10,312 nucleotides of DNA from UBA5614 sp034678545. GTDB lineage: Bacteria; Cloacimonadota; Cloacimonadia; Cloacimonadales; Cloacimonadaceae. Location of the stretch: assembly GCA_034678545.1 (NCBI GenBank), contig JAXDBS010000083.1, forward strand, positions 1-10,312, given 5' to 3'. Shown piece by piece: positions 6,775 through 10,312 of this stretch. Under the pieces are notes generated by a model, which was given only the letters and a program-made list of their open reading frames with translations, did no database searches and was not told the DNA's origin. The position numbers were made by a program, and so were the translations under genes. Within the stretch, counting starts at the first letter, position 1. Each line of letters starts with the position of its first letter.

Positions 6775-7513
6775 GCTTTTGAACAGATTGGTGATTCTGG
6801 CAGCCTTGCTGGCTGTGCTTGGGGTTACACTGCCGGCGGCGGAAGCTGATTCGCTCGCCCGGATATCCGCCCTGCAGGCGGATCTGCTGAAACAGCTCAG
6901 TTCCGGTGTGTCCAATCCGGATCTCTACAACCAGCTGGGGCTGAGTTATTACAAACAGGGCGAGGCCGGCCAGGCCATGCTTTATTTCCTGCGGGCCCTG
7001 CGCCTGAACAGCAACCACCGCGAAGCGAGAAACAACCACACGTACGTGCTGGCCAAATCCGCCGACAGGGAACTCTACGGCGAGCCTGATTTTATAGGGA
7101 ACCTGTTTAGGGGCATATTGGATTTCTTCAGCCTGAACCTGTTGGCCGTGCTGACGCTGATCATGCTGCTGCTCACAACGGGCTGCCTGCATTGGCTGAT
7201 GCACCTGCCGCCGGACCGGGAACGCAATGTGCCGGTGCTCTGGCTCTTGATCACAGGATTTCTGCTGCTGACCTTTGGAGTGATGCTGGGACTCAAGTAC
7301 CACCTTTTCCAGGATTCCAGCAAGGCAGTCGTCATGGAAAAACAGCTGGAAGGTTTTGGCGGTCCCGGCTCCGAGTTCGGCAAACTGTTCACCGTAAACG
7401 AAGCCCTGGTCGTTCACATCGACCGGACGGACAAGGACTGGGCGCTGATCACCCTGCCCAACGGCGGAGCCGGCTGGGTGCAGACGTCAGGCCTGGAACG
7501 GGTGAAGCCTTGA
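6767..7513 (+). CDS. batE: BatE, TPR and SH3b membrane protein
   Basis: The 248-residue protein has a signal peptide (about 1-27, ending AEA), a TPR-like helical region (about 53-97, with LYNQLGLSYYKQGEAGQAM and a RALRLNSNH turn), two membrane helices (about 122-144 and 154-178) and a C-terminal bacterial SH3 domain (about 186-247, ending in GAGWVQTSGLERV). This order is typical of BatE. SH3b domains commonly bind peptides or cell-wall material, so it may tie the Bat complex to the envelope; that is inference. The start lies inside the end of batD (8-bp overlap), consistent with one transcript. It is the last recognisable Bat gene. Confidence 0.88.
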   Translation: MNKLLNRLVILAALLAVLGVTLPAAEADSLARISALQADLLKQLSSGVSNPDLYNQLGLSYYKQGEAGQAMLYFLRALRLNSNHREARNNHTYVLAKSADRELYGEPDFIGNLFRGILDFFSLNLLAVLTLIMLLLTTGCLHWLMHLPPDRERNVPVLWLLITGFLLLTFGVMLGLKYHLFQDSSKAVVMEKQLEGFGGPGSEFGKLFTVNEALVVHIDRTDKDWALITLPNGGAGWVQTSGLERVKP

Positions 7514-7547
7514 CTCCCGGATTGGATAGCCAGGTCTTTCCAATGAT

Positions 7548-7552
7548 AAGGA
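7548..7552 (+). promoter_or_regulatory. Shine-Dalgarno site of the HisRS-like gene
   Basis: AAGGA lies 7 nt before the ATG at 7560 and supports that start. The 46-nt gap after batE contains only a weak 6-bp inverted repeat (ATTGGA/TCCAAT) and no clear promoter or terminator, so read-through from the Bat operon is likely. Confidence 0.55.
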
Positions 7553-7559
7553 ACGGCCA

Positions 7560-8843
7560 ATGAAACAAAAGGGCTTGCCCCCGATCATTTCTCCGGATGA
7601 CTCCTGGAAATGGAAATACCTGATCAGCAGGATGGAAGAGGTTTTAGGCCTCTTCAATTACAAAGAGATCAGGCTGCCCGTCCTGCAGGACAGCATCCTG
7701 CTCACCAAAGGCATAACGGCCCTGCTGGAACCCGAAGAGGAAAAGCACATCAATGGGCAGTTACTGAGCCTGGCTCAGACTGAGGAGACTGCCGCCAAGA
7801 TCTGCCTGCGGCCAGAAGGCACCATTAACATCATCCATTATGTAGCCGCAGGCCACAGTCAGAACAGGATTCACCGCATCTTTTATCACGGCCCCATGTT
7901 CCGCAGAGACAGCGGCAACAGACCTGCCGAGTTTTATCAGCTGGGCGTGGAGTTGCTTGGCAGCGACAGCATCCTGAGCGAGAATGAGGTGATCAGCCTG
8001 GGCATGAAGATCTGCGATCAGCTGGGCTTGAAGGATGCCTGGCTGGAGATCGGCAGCTTCGGCTGCAATGCCTGCCGACCCAAGTACATAAAAGCCATGC
8101 GCCAGTATCTCCGCGAACAACAGGCAAACATCTGCGAGTCCTGCTACCAGGCCCTGAACCGCAATCCGCTGCAATCATCGGAATGCCTGGACCAAAGTTG
8201 CATTCTCACGCTAAGACAGGGGCCGCGGATACAGGAGCATCTGTGCTCCAAGTGCAAGGCGAATTTCCTGCGCGTAAAACAGATCCAAGCCAATCTCGGC
8301 AACAACTACAAGGTCAATCATAACCTCATAAAAAATTACGCTTACTATAACGAGACAGTATTCAATTTCGTGCTGCCCGCCACCGGCAGGACCGAGATCA
8401 TCGGCGGAGGCGGACGGTATGACTACCTATCCAATCAGATCACAAAAAAACAGATTCCAGCAGTGGGATTCTATTTCAATCTTGACCTGCTGTATGAGAT
8501 TCTGCAGCGCCGTCACCTCTTCCACGACCAAGCCCAGCCCTTCAAGGTATATGTCTGTTCCCAGTCAAAGGAGACTGAGATCATCCTGCTCCAGACAGTA
8601 CAGGAATTGTACCAGAAAGGCATCTCCACCGTGATCAGTTCCGACCAGGCGGATACGGAGACAGAGACAAGCTTAGCCTTGAAAAACGGATGCCAGGCCA
8701 TGGTGGTACTCAAATCGGAAAACCTGAGGGAAGGCAAGGTGCTTTTGAAGAACCTGATGAAGGATAAGCAGTCCTATGTTCTGCTGTCTGAACTGCTGCC
8801 GGAGATCAGCCTGATCAGGAAAACTGCCTTGCGGGCTACCTGA
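7560..8843 (+). CDS. Histidyl-tRNA synthetase-like protein with altered catalytic motifs
   Basis: The 427-residue protein has the full HisRS architecture: a class II core (about 10-155 and 250-315), a Cys-rich insertion (about 163-245) and an anticodon-binding-type domain (about 327-420). Residues matching the histidine pocket are present: E86 and T88 in LRPEGT, Q127, E131, Y263 and Y287. Motif-2 arginines R115 and R121 are kept. The HisA loop, usually LVRGLDYY, reads LIKNYAYY, so the catalytic arginine is K258, and the motif-3 arginine (GLERL) is L310 in NLDLL. The insertion has four Cys pairs (169/172, 192/195, 209/214, 229/232), a likely metal site also seen in some HisRS lineages. HisZ, the regulatory subunit of short HisG, usually lacks the C-terminal domain. 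It may be a histidine-sensing paralogue or a divergent HisRS; I leave the symbol empty. Confidence 0.85.
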   Translation: MKQKGLPPIISPDDSWKWKYLISRMEEVLGLFNYKEIRLPVLQDSILLTKGITALLEPEEEKHINGQLLSLAQTEETAAKICLRPEGTINIIHYVAAGHSQNRIHRIFYHGPMFRRDSGNRPAEFYQLGVELLGSDSILSENEVISLGMKICDQLGLKDAWLEIGSFGCNACRPKYIKAMRQYLREQQANICESCYQALNRNPLQSSECLDQSCILTLRQGPRIQEHLCSKCKANFLRVKQIQANLGNNYKVNHNLIKNYAYYNETVFNFVLPATGRTEIIGGGGRYDYLSNQITKKQIPAVGFYFNLDLLYEILQRRHLFHDQAQPFKVYVCSQSKETEIILLQTVQELYQKGISTVISSDQADTETETSLALKNGCQAMVVLKSENLREGKVLLKNLMKDKQSYVLLSELLPEISLIRKTALRAT

Positions 8844-9600
8844 TTTCAACCTCCTCCGCTTCCTGCCCGTAGATCTCCCTGAACCGCACCGCGTCAATAT
8901 CGATGGGTTTTCCCCTGTAAACAGCCAGGCCGTCCTTCAGGGCCAGGACCTGGGTGCCATATTTGCGGGCCAGGGACAGAAAATGCAGAGAACAGATCAC
9001 GGTGATGCCGTCCTTGGCATTGAGTTCCCCCAGGTATTGCATGATACTGTCCGCCGTGGCGGGATCGAGGCTGGCGACCGGTTCGTCCGCCAGGATGAGC
9101 TGGGGTTCCTGCATCAGGGCTCGGGCAATGGCCACCCTCTGCTGCTGGCCTCCGGAGAGCCTTTTCACTTTCTGAGCCGCGAAGTTGGTCAGCCCCACCC
9201 GTTGCAGGCAGTGCATGGCCATTTCCCGGTCACGGTGGTTGAACTCGGCCAGGGGAGAGTGATAGCCCAGGCGCCCGGTCAGGACATTGGTCAATACGGA
9301 GAGGTTTTTCACCAGGTTGAACTGTTGGAATATCATTCCGATCCGGCTGCGGATCTGCCTCAAGCCCGCATGGCTGGCAGAGAGGACATTCTCTCCGGCA
9401 AAGGTGATCTCGCCTTGGGTGGGCTCCACCAAACGGTTGATGCAGCGCAGGAGGGTGGATTTGCCTGATCCGGAGAGACCCAGCAGGATTAGGAACTCCC
9501 CCTTTTCCACCTGCAGCGAGATATCCCGCAGAGCCCAGGACTTGCCGTCGTAGCTTTTGCTCAGGCCTTGTATGGTTAAGAGCATGGGGCCGAAAGTCAC
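8836..9600 (-). CDS. phnC: PhnC-type phosphonate ABC transporter ATP-binding protein
   Basis: The 254-residue protein is a complete ABC ATPase: Walker A GLSGSGKST (41-49), Q-loop Q92, signature LSGGQQQR (148-155), Walker B LILADEP (168-174), D-loop SLDP and H-loop H206. The GRLGYHSPLAEF segment after the Q-loop and the overall length fit PhnC, which energises import of phosphonates, phosphite or phosphate esters. The GTG at 9600 overlaps the phnD stop (GTGA), suggesting coupling; an ATG at 9585 gives MLLTIQGLSKSY, which fits the usual family N-terminus, so either may be used. Neither has a clear ribosome binding site. Its 3' end overlaps the convergent HisRS-like gene by 8 bp, so no phnE follows here. 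The substrate cannot be told from the ATPase. Confidence 0.9.
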   Translation of the reverse strand: MTFGPMLLTIQGLSKSYDGKSWALRDISLQVEKGEFLILLGLSGSGKSTLLRCINRLVEPTQGEITFAGENVLSASHAGLRQIRSRIGMIFQQFNLVKNLSVLTNVLTGRLGYHSPLAEFNHRDREMAMHCLQRVGLTNFAAQKVKRLSGGQQQRVAIARALMQEPQLILADEPVASLDPATADSIMQYLGELNAKDGITVICSLHFLSLARKYGTQVLALKDGLAVYRGKPIDIDAVRFREIYGQEAEEVEIR

Positions 9601-10312
9601 TTCAGAAAATCGGCGGGGCTCATCCCCAACGCCTGCAGAGCCTCCCTGACAACATTGTAGTCCTCGTCAGCGGCATCGTTCAGCCCGTCTATGTCATATA
9701 GCTCTTTCATCACTTTCTTGCCTTCGGCAGTGGCCACGAAGCGTTTCAGCGTATTGACTATCTTGTCCTGCATGCCTTTTGGCATGTCCTTGCGCATGGT
9801 GACAGTGTCATTGGGGATCCAGTCAGTGTATCCGATGATGGACACCTTTTCCAGGACGTCGGGATAGGTCTCGATCAGTTTCAGCCTTGCATCCTGAGGG
9901 ACTCCGCTCTGGTCTGGAGGAGACCAGTAGGTGCAGCCGACATCCGCCCTGCCGCTGTAAACCGCCAGCACGGCCTGGGGATGGCCGCCGGCAAAGAAAT
10001 ATTCCCCGGGCTTGATGCCCTTGCTTTGCAGGATGGCGGACGGGTAGATGTACCCGGAGGTGGATGCCGCGTCCGTGTAGGCGATCACCTTGCCCTCGAC
10101 GTCCTCCAGCTTTTCCAGCTTGCTGTCCGTCCGGGCGATGAACTGCCCCCGGTACTTGTCCAGGCTGTTCCGGACCGTCATCAGCCTCACCACCGCGCCG
10201 TATTTCTCGTGGGCCAGGATGTAGGCATAGGTGGCCAGCCAGGCGATATCGGCCTCGCCGGTGCCCATGGCTTCGATCACGGCCGCGTAGCTGGTGGGGA
10301 CCGCCACTTTGA
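9597..10312 (-). CDS. phnD: PhnD-type substrate-binding protein, N-terminus outside the window
   Basis: About 238 residues are visible, reading in from the window edge without a true start (the GTG at 10307 is an internal valine in the K-V-A-V-P-T-S-Y context). The missing part, roughly 70-90 residues, should include the signal peptide or lipobox and the first lobe strands. Family features are the VPTSYAAVIEAMGTGEADIAW segment, the ligand-loop motif STSGY after YTDAA, the GGHPQAVLAVYSGRADVG hinge segment and IPNDTVTMRKDMP. These mark the phosphate/phosphite/phosphonate-binding PhnD family. The protein captures the ligand in the periplasm and delivers it to a permease powered by the adjacent PhnC. 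The permease is not in the window and would lie upstream or elsewhere. Ligand identity is open. Confidence 0.88.
   Translation of the reverse strand, partial: KVAVPTSYAAVIEAMGTGEADIAWLATYAYILAHEKYGAVVRLMTVRNSLDKYRGQFIARTDSKLEKLEDVEGKVIAYTDAASTSGYIYPSAILQSKGIKPGEYFFAGGHPQAVLAVYSGRADVGCTYWSPPDQSGVPQDARLKLIETYPDVLEKVSIIGYTDWIPNDTVTMRKDMPKGMQDKIVNTLKRFVATAEGKKVMKELYDIDGLNDAADEDYNVVREALQALGMSPADFLK

Noticed and set aside
7543..7563. Six-codon leader frame overlapping the start of the HisRS-like gene
   Set aside because: It has no His codons, no ribosome binding site and no alternative terminator structure, so there is no sign of histidine attenuation.

Overview
The window looks like a piece of chromosome from an uncultured Gram-negative bacterium of moderately high G+C. 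The main clue is a Bat-type operon of von Willebrand factor A (VWA), TPR and BatD proteins, known mainly from Bacteroidota, Leptospira and related groups such as Cloacimonadota. The FCB-type affiliation is an inference; no rRNA or other decisive marker is present.

Layout. Positions 1-570 hold no convincing gene but are rich in inverted repeats: three successive ACAGAC...GTCTGT hairpins (30-132), a long hairpin with perfect 14-bp outer arms (364-442) and a 12-bp stem (535-562) just past the end of the next gene. Positions 571-1092 (minus) encode a small single-pass membrane protein with a pilin-like layout but no prepilin leader. A 200-bp divergent intergenic region (1093-1292) holds promoter candidates for both directions.

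Positions 1293-7513 (plus) form a tight Bat operon with overlapping or nearly touching genes: a BatX-like anchor protein, BatA (VWA), a BatB-BatC fusion (VWA plus TPR), BatD (Ig-like domains) and BatE (TPR plus SH3b). All are predicted inner-membrane proteins. They probably form an envelope complex in which MIDAS-bearing VWA domains are organised by periplasmic TPR and BatD domains. The usual upstream moxR AAA+ ATPase and DUF58 genes are not in the window.

Positions 7560-8843 (plus), 46 nt after batE, encode a full-length histidyl-tRNA-synthetase-like protein. It keeps the histidine-binding residues, but the catalytic arginine of the HisA loop and the motif-3 arginine are replaced. It is therefore more likely a HisZ-like or repurposed paralogue than the housekeeping synthetase. 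Its 3' end overlaps by 8 bp the 3' end of a convergent phosphonate-type ABC transporter unit (phnD then phnC, minus strand, 8836-10312); the PhnD N-terminus lies outside the window and no permease gene is visible.

The most notable points are the degenerate HisRS paralogue, the BatB-BatC fusion, a cytoplasmic domain apparently shared by the BatX-like protein and BatD, and the hairpin-rich left end. No wholly new defence or mobile system was recognised.
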